A stretch of 64,000 nucleotides of DNA from Ignelater luminosus (taxonomy: Eukaryota > Arthropoda > Insecta > Coleoptera > Elateridae). The notes beneath the pieces are model-generated. The model saw only the letters and a list, made by a program, of their open reading frames with translations. It made no database searches and had not been told where the DNA came from. Both the position numbers and the translations under genes were made by a program. The stretch covers positions 248,001-312,000 of the forward strand of contig VTPC01090585.1 of assembly GCA_011009095.1 (NCBI GenBank), given 5' to 3'. Shown here one piece after another: positions 10,385-20,294 of the stretch; within the stretch, counting starts at the first letter, position 1, and every line of letters begins with the position of its first letter.

Positions 10385-12929
10385 CTTCTAGTTTTCTATT
10401 GTGATATTCATAAATATTTGCAGAATATCAAATACAAGCATTTGCCCAACTGGATTATAGATATTTCTTTACAGGAGATGTATTTTGACGAATATTTGTC
10501 GAAATTTGTCGTCCCTTTGAGGAAGCCGCACACGCGCTTGGAACGGTCTGGTCAGAGACATTGAAGACAAAAATATGCTTCTAGAAAGTCTTTACCAATT
10601 TTAAAATTTCTTAGCGATGAGAAATTGTAGACCGAAAATTGAAATCAAAACCTTTGAGTTTTTGAGGTTATTGCAAAAACAAATGAATAGGAATATTAGA
10701 CTTCTTTTTGTCTTATTAATGAGCTTGAGAATTTAGAGTACGCAACTTTGCTTTTATAACTTTGGAAATTCCAATAATGAACCTAGAACTTGAATGACTT
10801 TAGGAAAAAGCTTACCAATTTGAATCCTTGATAAAAAACATGAAAGATCGTGTAGGTCTAATTTGACGGGGACAGAGTTAAATTGTTTTTAATTTAAGTT
10901 TTAATTAGATTGTGATTTATACAGGGTGTCCTATTTTTTTTATTCAAATGTTTGTTTGGCTTGGCCAGATTTCACATAAAAAGAATTATCATTTAGATTG
11001 AATTTAAATTTTTCAATTTCTACAATCAGATTAAGTTTGATTACATATAAAATTGAATTTGGCTTTTATAGTCTGTTTTCAGCAACGTTGTCCTCTTTAA
11101 GGTGCCATTAAAATATTTAACTGTTGTCCTAAGTATATAAAAAAATTTCTACTTTCAATACATTTCAAACAATTGACTACTAAAAAGGTCTTCTATCTTG
11201 ATGTTCCAAAAAAAGGAATTTTTCGTGAACTTTCAACACCCTGTGTCCCAAAAATGAAAGTTCGGAGGATAATAAAACACCGTGGATTGTTCCATGTTAA
11301 TCCGTTCGGAGAAAAGATACAAAATGTACTGCCTAATTTTACTTTTAATATTAAACAAGAAATTGTATTAAGCAACACATGAATAATTGTTACTAAATAA
11401 ACACCATATCGATATTGATACAACAAGAATAGGATGAACTTATGTAATCTATTTCATTTTAGATTTTGATATCAAGAATCCCAACAGCAGTTACATTATA
11501 AAAAACGTTAGATTACATTATTAATGTACAGGGTATCCCAAATAACACTGAAAATACATTATCGACCTAACGACACTAGCGAAAACAAAAATTTGATAGT
11601 TTTTGTTTTTCTCGAGTTATAGCCTAAAATTTTTTAAACAGCTGTTTTACTAAAACGCTTATCTTTCCAGCCTTTTGAACATATCTAGTTTGTTAGTAGT
11701 AGCCCATTAAATATCTTTTTTTGTGTAAAAAAAAACTGAACAAAAGAACGACAAATCTTGTATTCCCTATCTTGTTCAACTTCATCTCATCAAATATTTA
11801 CTTTAATATTGCAGGAGAGTTCTTAAACACAAGGAAAGAATAGAAATTTGTATAGAATGAGAGCACAAAGAAATAGATTTGTCAATTGTTTTAAATAATC
11901 TTCAAAAAAAAAACAAAAAATTCACTGAGACTGGTAAACTTGGCTTACAACTTTGATACGAGAAGTCTTTTACGTACTTGTCCGGTAAAGGTGGAAATTT
12001 ATTTTTGTAACTCCCCTTCTCTGAATGTGATGAGAACAAATATATGATCCGCAGAGAACATCTAGAAAAGATCAAAATTCTTACATGACTATTAAAGGTA
12101 TAAATCAAACTTTTTCCAAATATTTACAAAACTGTACACAAATCATTTTTCTACATTGTTTCCACCAGCATCTAAACACTTCCATAATCAAATCAGCAGT
12201 CTTTACCCCTCTTGTTGGATGACTTTTAGAAATGCCACTTTATAACTATAAATTCTTGCTAGCTGTTTTAGGAATTACTTGTAGCCTGAAGCATCTCAAA
12301 ACTTAAAACAATAAGTTGTAAGAGCTTTAAAAAAGGTTTGGCTCATTTAATAAAATATAGATCTTAAGCACTATCTATCGGTCATCAAAAAAAACTTGAG
12401 TTTTTTTTGGGGTTGTTGGAAAAAAGTGAGTAGTTTGAGTCAGTGAGCTTTGTTCCATTCTCGCGTAGACGGAATATTAGAAAAAGGCAAAAGAAGTAAA
12501 GCAAAGGTTATGTTATAATGAGAGGTAGCCAAAGTGTCGAAGTGCCTTAGGTAAATGTTCTGTCTTTAAGATCCAGAAACAGAATTGTTTTGGAAGCCCA
12601 AGGTAATATGAAACAGATTCCTCAAATGAGCTAAAGAAAAAGAAAAAAAACACGACGATTAGGCAGGGTGGAATATTTCAAAGGGAAAGTAAAAGAGTCG
12701 GGCAAGTTCTAAACGGTCTGTCACAAAGTGATTGAACTTGAGGTGGAAATTTAAGTGCGTGGAAGAGTTTTGAATCTACCAATACAATTCTTGCTTTTTT
12801 TAATGTGCCCTTTTGGGTCTACAGATTCTTTGTGCCCAGTGTGACATTGCTTAATCTCCACAAATTCATTTTTTTGATAGTTACTTCTTTGGAGAAATTT
12901 TTAACATTTCTGCAATTGTTTTAGTAGTA
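10385..12929. other. Intergenic with single TACAGGG-type repeat ends
   Basis: No gene was recognised. TACAGGGTGTCC at about 10919 and TACAGGGTATCC at about 11529 resemble the termini of the foldback element to the left, but I could not pair either with an opposite end. These look like solo or truncated elements. The rest is AT-rich, and open frames at 11173-11382 and 11902-12108 show no known domain. Confidence 0.45.
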
Positions 12930-12935
12930 TTTATT
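12930..12935 (-). promoter_or_regulatory. Candidate polyadenylation signal shared by LRR copies
   Basis: AATAAA on the minus strand about 205 nt after the stop at 13140. The 3' region of this LRR copy aligns by eye with that of the intact copy at 20295-22703, where the same hexamer in the same context lies at 20111-20116. Its conservation between the copies supports a real 3' end. Confidence 0.45.
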
Positions 12936-13139
12936 TAAAATGCAACTCAAAATACACAATTTACAATAATCTTTACATAAATAACACAAATATATTTGTA
13001 AAACTATTTATAAAGCCTATGTATTATATTAGTTTACTTTAACCATGGTTTGTTCCTTATAGAAAGAATTTTATAATATCTCCAGGACTTAAGAATCTCA
13101 GTAAACTGTCAATTTTAATATTTTTTAAATTTCTACCAA

Positions 13140-15554
13140 TTAAAGTTTTTCACTACAGTAATGAATCATCGGTTTTGGTTTAGGACGCTTTTTCGACAAC
13201 TCTATTAAAGACTCTTCTGGCAATAGATTCCCATCCAAATTAATATAGCAAGAAGGAAAAAAATTATCAAATATTTGCATATCTACGACAGCAATTTTAT
13301 TGTTACTCAAATCAAGTTCAAGCAGTTTCTTAAGATCAATTAAGCGAGAGAAGTCTACATGGCTTATATTATTATCGTTCAAATATAATTTTTCTAAACA
13401 TTTTAAATCATCAAATAGTCCAGGTTCTACCGTTTCGATGTTATTGCCACTTAAATTCAAGTATTCCAAACCTGATACGCCTAAAAGCATCTCTCTCATT
13501 AGTATTCCTAGTTTATTTTTAGAAAGATCTAAAAAACGGAGAAATTTTGTAGGTTTGAAAATGTCCAATGGTAAGATTTCGATATTATTTTCGGATAAAT
13601 CTAGCTTTTCTAATTTAGTACATTTTGTAAAAGTATCCTCTGATAAATTCTTCAACTGATTCCCAACTAATTGTAAATGTTCTAACAGTTCTAACCCCTC
13701 AAAAGTTTCTTTTTTGATTTCGGTCAACTTATTTCTACATAGAGAAAGATATCTTAAATTTGTAAGTCCTTTAAATGCTCCAGCTTCAATGCAGTTAATT
13801 TTATTTTCTAAAAGATATAATTCACTTATACTTTCCGAGCCGTTAAAAACTCCTGTACGTAAAACTTGTTATTTTGTATTTGTTATGTAAACATATCTCA
13901 GATCCTTAAATTTGGAAAAGACATCCGAAGGTAATTCTTTTATATTGTTATAACTTAGAAACAATGTAAATAGGTTAGGTAAACCATTAAAACCACAACT
14001 ATCTATATAACCCAAAGAATTATTTTCTATGCTTAATTCACCAACTGCAGTTAATCCTTGAAATAATCCTGATTCTACCAAAACGAGTATTTAGAGAGTT
14101 AAATAGTCTCAGTTATCTTAATTTACGCCAAAACAATATTCAAGATTTGGATCTTGATTATTTTGTGGGCTTAGACAATTTGAAGGTTTTGATGTTATCT
14201 AAAAATAAAATTACCACATTGTGGGATGAAATATTCCGTAACTGTCCAAAACTTGAATATCTGAATTTAAGCGGTAATTGCATCAGGTGTTTAGCTTCAA
14301 AGGCACTGATAAACTTAGAAAAATTAGAATTACTTGATTTGAGCAATAATGCTATCCAAATCTTACCTTCTGGATTATTTATAAGTAATATCAAATTAGA
14401 GATTCTTAATCTGGAAAATAATAACATTTTCTGCTTACAAGATACGCATTTTGAAGGATTATGTAGTTTAAAGAAACTTATCTTAGAAAAAAATGAAATA
14501 CGCGAAATCGAAAGAAATTCTTTTAAACCTCTTAAATCTATCTCCACCTTAAATTTGCAAATTAACAAAATTGAGTCTTTAGATAGCACGTTATTTTTAG
14601 ACCTAAATTGTCTAGAATGTTTACTCCTCAATGAGAACGAAATAGAACAGCTTCCACCTAAGCTATTTAAAGGTCTTTATTTTCTTAAAAGCCTCAAGCT
14701 TTCTATGAATCATATCAAGGTTTTAGAGGAAGGAATTTTTGATGATTTGAACAATTTAGAAAAATTACTTCTTTCTGATAATAACATCGAAGTTATAAAA
14801 CCAAATTCGTTCAAAACATTGAGTAAAATAGACTCTCTTCTCCTGGATAACAACTGTCTACAAAAATTAGTGCAATTAAATTGTCCTGCAACATTAATTG
14901 CACCAAATCATGCATACCTACAAACGAATCTGTTTCGACATTCTCTATTTTACAAGAATCCAACCTTAAATCTGTTAAAGATGAAAGATTTCTGAAAACG
15001 TTATTGGGTAACGATCGTATTTCATTTTTGTGCAGGTACAGTAATTCCAAAACACGGTTTTCTTCAAATAAATCAGAATTCAGACTTTTTATCTTGTTAT
15101 CATATAATCTTAATTCCTCAAGTGTGTTAAGGCCGCTAAATATATTTACTGAAAAATTACTGATTTCGTTTTTAAAAACATGCAATATTTTCGCATGGTA
15201 GAGACCCATAAAAACATTGTCGTCTATATCATTTATTTCACCAAACGAAATTGAAACTTCAATTAAATTTTCCAGCATTTTAAACAAAAAAGAAGATAAC
15301 TGGTTAACTTTGCAAAATATTAACCTAAAAATCTGAAGGTGCTCGATACCCTTAAAAAAGTCAGAAGTTAAAGTATCGATCTCACAGTTTTCAAGATCTA
15401 ATTCTTTAAAATCTTCTATTTTAATTTCGTGTTCTCTGATGAATTTAGAAATTTCCATCCTTATATTTTCAACACTTTTCATATTCTTACAGATGATGCT
15501 TTTGTAATCTGCAGAGTAATTACATTCAGGTTGATCATCGGAATCAAGGTTCAT
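13140..15554 (-). pseudogene. LRR gene copy 2, disrupted by an internal inversion
   Basis: A close paralogue of the intact 802-aa LRR gene at 20295-22703. From the ATG at 15554 the N-terminal part (about 226 residues: a short Cys-containing head, then LRRs) runs normally to about 14873. The next roughly 800 nt are present but inverted (about 14076-14872, read on the plus strand). The C-terminal LRRs then resume on the minus strand to the stop at 13140. One more lesion lies near 13870, where the codon that is Leu in copy 3 (TNTKLQVL) is a stop. The product as it stands would be a 247-residue N-terminal fragment ending in 20 or so unrelated residues. Flanks on both sides are homologous to those of copy 3, so this is a tandem duplicate that broke later. 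A misassembly is the main alternative. Confidence 0.85.
14076..14872 (+). other. Inverted LRR-coding segment inside copy 2
   Basis: On the plus strand this stretch encodes about 10 LRRs (open to 14995 from an ATG at 14147) that match the minus-strand residues DLDLDYFVGLENLKV onward of the copy at 20295-22703, with few differences. The left junction joins GATTCTA (flank) to CCAAAACGAGTATTTAGAG, whose reverse complement lies at about 21990-22012 in copy 3. The right junction joins CAACTGTCTACAAAAATTAG (reverse complement of about 21222-21241) to TGCAATTAAATTG, the flank. The event is therefore a simple inversion of about 0.8 kb, with loss of a few bases at the right junction. Confidence 0.85.
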
Positions 15555-15578
15555 TTTTGCCCAAAAGTAAAACGATGA

Positions 15579-15660
15579 CTAGAAAGAAATCAACAAAAAA
15601 GTTAGAAGGTATAAGCAGTACTTTAAGAAACTTGTGCAATTTTCTATTTTGTATACTTAC
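15579..15660 (-). other. Putative 5'-UTR intron of LRR copy 2
   Basis: A GTAAGTATAC donor (intron starts at 15660) and a TTCTTTCTAG acceptor (ends at 15579) frame an 82-nt intron just upstream of the ATG. The same arrangement occurs in copies 3 and 4 (68 and 89 nt). The upstream exon contains no ATG in frame with the LRR protein, so it would be non-coding. Confidence 0.5.
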
Positions 15661-16714
15661 TTTAATAGCTAATAGCTTATGTTATTACTTATGAATTAAA
15701 TAATTTTATCGAAAGATTTCATCTAAAACAAATGCACACAAGAGGTGTAGTAAACTTTATCAAAATGTACTATTAAAATAATGTTTTATTGAAGGGGGAG
15801 ATAGCTTGAAAATACCTGTCTGTGATTTCATGGTTTATCAAACTTAAAAGAAAATATGTGAATATACAGCCTGTCCTACAAAAATATGATAATGAAAATG
15901 TTAAAAAAAACTAAACCTCGTATTACTTTCTTACTGTCAAGATTACGCCCTTTGAACGACTTGCATTAGTAAAAATTTTATCGTACTCTAGTAAGATAAA
16001 ATCTTTGTTTAAACATTTAGAATTGACGACAAGGATGGTATTCGAACCTACAGAATTGTTTGAATATAAAATTGAAAAAATTAAATAAGTTGATTACAAG
16101 AGTTACAAGAAGATGAATCGTTCACTCATCTTGGGTTTAGTCAAGCTTATAATCACGTAGTTTAAAAAAAAGGAATCCAAAATTTTCTAGCCTAAAACAC
16201 ATATCAAAACTTACTACCTATTTGAAACTAATCCTGCATGTTTTATTTTCTAAAGTATTAATAAGACCATATTAAAAGGTGATTTCTTGAAATTTGTGGA
16301 CCCTGCACTGCAGAACGTTATGTCATTGGCTTGAGTTACTACATCAGTTTTTCTATTGAGTTAGAGTGTGATGCTTGTAACTATGGTATTGCAGCTATTT
16401 TGAGTCGTTTATATCCTGATGGTGAAGAAAAACTAACAGCATTTGCTTCTCAAGTTTTAATACCAGCCAACAAAAATGATAGTACATTGCAGAAAGAAGC
16501 TTTGGTTATTTAATTTGGAAGTATTAAATTCTACCAATGCCTAGGTATGTGAAGTCATAACTATTAGGGTTATATAATTAAATCTAAGTACAGTACAAAA
16601 ATCACAAAACAAACATTAAAAACAAAAAAAAAGAGGAAAGGAGGTTAAACTCCAAAAATATTTCCTAACTTGACTCCTAAGCTTCTCCTAAAGTTGCTTA
16701 GTGAACGTAAAGAA

Positions 16715-17250
16715 ATACCATCTAGATGACAGAAGAACGACTACAGTTGGGCATTATTATTAGTATCCAATTTGACTATAAAATGTAACACGTAGTAAAA
16801 AAAAACTTTATGTAGCAGCTGCCTATCTTAGGGATAGCAAAAACAAAATAAGGCCAATAGTTAAATTATTTGAATTACCTTGTCATCGATCTTACCATAA
16901 TAGGAACAAGACTCTTTTATTTTGAAACAGTTAAATTCTACTAATATTTAATGGGTTGTCGATTTATTTTGGCTTCTTATTTGGAGAGTATAAAAAATAC
17001 CACAGATAGCAGCAGAACGACTGCGGCTCTGGACATTACTTTTATCCAGTTGTGACTATAAAATGCAACACCTAAAAGTAACACTTCATGTGGAATGCCA
17101 TTGATTATCCCGCTTGCATATCTCAAGGACAACAAAAACTAACATAGACCAAAATTTAGATTATTTAAATTATCTTACCATTATTCTGGTATTTTGAAAC
17201 TATTAAGTTCTATCAATCGATCAGCTGCTACTAATTTACTTTGTTATGCT
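16715..17250. repeat. Tandem duplication of about 275 bp within the gypsy fossil
   Basis: Two units (about 16715-16980 and 17000-17250) share, in the same order, an AGAACGACT block, a GACTATAAAATG block, the ACCTTGTCAT or TCTTACCATT region, and a TTTTGAAAC block followed by TTCTAC or TTCTAT. A third partial unit follows at about 18290-18390, after the inserted DNA. The repeated segment corresponds to the RNase H tail of the gypsy fossil. Confidence 0.65.
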
Positions 17251-17289
17251 GATTTTGTTTATTAGAAGCAATTGGCAAAGAAATAAGTA

Positions 17290-17755
17290 CCCTTAGGATA
17301 CGTTTATGTTGGAGGTACGATAAAGGCAATAGGAGCGATGATAAGAGCGCCGATAAAAGCAACGCGAAATTTTTTTTCATTGTGACGTTTATGTTGACGT
17401 TATCAGATCAGCGCTATAAAACCATTCGCAGTGCAATTTTAGCAATAGAAACGTTAAAAAGCTTATAGTAAAAGACAATATAAGTGATTCAGAAGATGAA
17501 ATATTTCTTTCTTCAAATGCAGTTCAGTGGCACTTTCTAGAAAATCGTCGTAAAAAACGTCAATATGCAGCGCATTCCATAAACACACGATTTGGCGAGT
17601 TTCACCATCTCTACAATGACTTAAGAAAGTACCTACAAAAGTTTGCTCCATATATGAGAAGGAAACCAGAAACGTTTTATCATATTTTGTCCAAAATTGA
17701 TGACAACATAATTTGGACGTTTCTTGATCAAAATTTGAAGGATTTCTAGACATCT
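17290..17755 (+). mobile_element. PIF/Harbinger transposon fragment
   Basis: The plus-strand frame about 17460-17750 reads RRKKRQYAAHSINTRFGEFH, then HLYNDLRKY and MRRKPETFYHILSKI. This is the characteristic N-terminal region of the insect PIF/Harbinger DDE nuclease (family consensus approximately W-x-H-P-I-N, GEFHHLY, PETFDYIL). The frame stops right after the ILSKIDD segment, so the catalytic DDE part is missing. The GTTTATGTTGGAGGTACGAT-like sequence at 17306-17330 may be its terminal region. It lies inside the gypsy fossil and is therefore younger. Confidence 0.7.
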
Positions 17756-17814
17756 TTATGATGTACTTAGACTCTTCTTTTTCTTTCCCTTTTTATATAG
17801 TTATTATTATCTGA

Positions 17815-18065
17815 ACGTTTTTGAACAAAATCTAGACAACTTTTGGACATAATTTGGATGTTCTTTGGGTATAATTGGGATGTTTTTTGGACAAATTTTG
17901 AGTGACTTTTGGACAAAATTATACAACTTTTGAACATAATTTAAACTTTTCCTTGATATGATTTGAATGTTTTTTGGGCAGAATCTTTGGACAAAATCTG
18001 AACAATTTTCGGATATAACTTGAACGACTTTTAAATATTTGGACGTTTTTTGTAATACTTGTACC
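17815..18065. repeat. Degenerate tandem repeat, TTTTGGACA-type units
   Basis: Roughly a dozen imperfect units of about 20 nt around the core TTTTGGACAAAATTTGGACG or TTTTTTGGACATAATTTG follow the Harbinger coding remnant directly. They end near a block with GGACGTT- and GGATGTC-like motifs (18060-18290). Probably the inner repeats of the transposon or a local minisatellite. Confidence 0.6.
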
Positions 18066-20110
18066 TCTTAAGTACCTGATTTATACGCCGTTCGGTAAAT
18101 GAATCTATACTAGACGTTCGCTAATAGTCATCCAATGAATGTTGAAAAATGGACTTTTAGTAGATGTACAACTTACGCTCAGAAATTTCAGACGAAGTAT
18201 GAACCACAATTGGATGTCCTGTAAAAGTTCACTAATGGTCATCGTTCATCGGATGTCTAGTTTGAGTCAATAGACCTCCTGATTAAATCTTGATGTAGCA
18301 GCTAATGAATTATTCATCTTACCTATCTCGGGAACAACAAAGATTGAGAAAAACCACAATTTAGATTATTTGAATTATACTGCCAGTAGGTAAATTACCC
18401 ACCGATATTAAATCTTATTACAATAGAATCGAGACGACATTCTGTTATCAGCAAAGTTATTGCGGTACTCTTTATGAAAAAAAGTAGTTTTCTAAGTAAT
18501 TGGTCGGATTAACATAAAAACCTTTGTCTTTTTATAAGATGAATTAAATATAGAACAGGAAATTTGAATGTCTAACATTATGATACAGATTATTAGATGA
18601 ATTTCATGATATTCATTCTGGAATGATCACCATAAAAAGTAGAGCAAGAGCTTATTTTTCTCTTCCTTGAAAAGGGAGAAATTATCCATTCGATAAAGTA
18701 CATTTAGATTTTTCTAGATTCGCCTTAGAGCTTGACCACGTGTATGCAGAATTTTAAAGTGCGCCCAATCAACGTTACGATTTTCATCTGGATGAAAATA
18801 GCTCAATTAGTACATAGAATTCTATATTTTTCGTACACTGTAAGAAATTTTGGAGTTTTACTGCAATTTTGGACATTTATTAATACAGGAAGATTACTAC
18901 AGTTTAGTAATTTTCATGCATGAATAAATACCTTTTTTCCAGTAGTCCAAACATTGCAATAAAACTACCAACTTTTTCTAAGGTACAAAGACGTAGCAAT
19001 GCCGCCACAAGCTTGTGTTCTTCTAGCAGACATGGTGGATCTCCTTGGCGTCCGAAGTACATATGAGTTCAGGTATCTGTGTATATACATAAGCAAGTGT
19101 TTTTGTAGGCGGTCGCCCAGAATTTAGCTAGCATACATATTAGAATAAACTGTATCCTTTACTGACAGCAGCCAATAACAACTGACAAGTTAAGAAAGAT
19201 TTTCTATAGATTTGAATTACCAAACAAGATTGTCATAACAGTACATAATTTATTGCATCTGAGTCTTCAGAGTTCTGTTGAACAAATGGTGTAGAACATG
19301 CTATTTTGCTACCATACCATTTAGCCACAAATGTTAAGGCGGGAAATGTTGTGAAGAAAATTCTAAAACCCGAACTGACTATATTGAAACGTTTTTATTT
19401 ATAGCTGTTTATAATAGCACAGATGATTGGAAGGAACATAAAAACCTGTTTGAATTTAATCCATCCTCAGACTCAAGTTAAAGCTATTAAGAAGCAAATT
19501 AGAAATTTCCATGGTAACAGAGATATTCAGTCTCGAGTTTCTCCAAGAGATCTCAGGTAAGATAGAGAAGGTCTTGAAAATAAGAACTTACCTCTATCGA
19601 CAACCTGGGAAAAGTCAGCTATGGAAAAGACGTATTGATCTATTGTTACCAAATGATTCGAAAAGAGTTGACGATATTGTAATGGGAAGTAAAATTAGAC
19701 TGGGAAGACAGAATCGATGTTGAGGTAGATAACAGCATAGTATTGCTAATATTTATTGCTACGAAATGGAACATGCTGCATTAAAATCGTTGACCAGGAA
19801 AATTCAAGTAGCCACCAGGTGTGTCCTTTATAAATAAATCTCTCCTTTGTATGATTCGTTCTACTTTAGTAGATTTCCTTCGAAAGAGAAAACTTGATGT
19901 AGGTAGCTCAACATAAGTTGAGACATAAGTCAAAAGAGGTTTGGTTTATTCACTCTTTCAAGAGATTGACTGTGTGTTATGTTGAATTGCACACCACGAT
20001 GTGTTGCGTCAACGAGTAGAATTTCTAGCTGATGAACGTATCTTAGTCTTTTTTTATGAACTTTAACACACTTTTGGAAGAATGAAAACATAGCAGTTGT
20101 TTCAGCAGAA

Positions 20111-20116
20111 TTTATT
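20111..20116 (-). promoter_or_regulatory. Candidate polyadenylation signal of LRR copy 3
   Basis: AATAAA on the minus strand, 178 nt after the stop at 20295, in a context conserved with the 3' flank of copy 2 (12930-12935). Confidence 0.5.
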
Positions 20117-20294
20117 TAAAAAACAACTCAAAAGACACAATTTTAATAATCTTTACATTTATAACAAAAACACATTTGTAAAATTATTTATAAAATCTAC
20201 ATATTAAAAATATTAGTTTACTTTGTAACCACAGTTTGTACCTTAGGAAGAATTTTGTAACATCTTATTTTTTTGGAATTCTACTAAGGTTTTT

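Larger units (their letters stand above)
16100..19990 (+). mobile_element. Ty3/gypsy retrotransposon fossil, nested
   Basis: A decayed Ty3/gypsy element on the plus strand. Recognisable parts in order are: the end of the reverse transcriptase (about 16130-16200, QAYN-like motif); the start of RNase H (about 16335-16540, LECDACNYGIAAILS type); an integrase zinc-finger region (about 18595-18690); an integrase core remnant (about 19200-19400); and the integrase C-terminal region (about 19510-19730). About 19800-19990 may be LTR-derived, since a similar stretch recurs at 25560-25780. The gag region and a clear left LTR were not seen. It is interrupted by a PIF/Harbinger fragment and internal repeats. 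It carries many breaks and looks old. Confidence 0.7.

Noticed and set aside
13300-13659. Open frames antisense to the LRR genes (also 20506-21036, 21460-21933, 22030-22350, 27241-27843)
   Set aside because: They are Ser/Lys/Phe-rich mirror images of LRR codons; the sense strand has clear LRR periodicity.
14158-14631. Minus-strand open frame in the inverted LRR segment
   Set aside because: The plus strand carries the LRR pattern here; the minus frame is its shadow.
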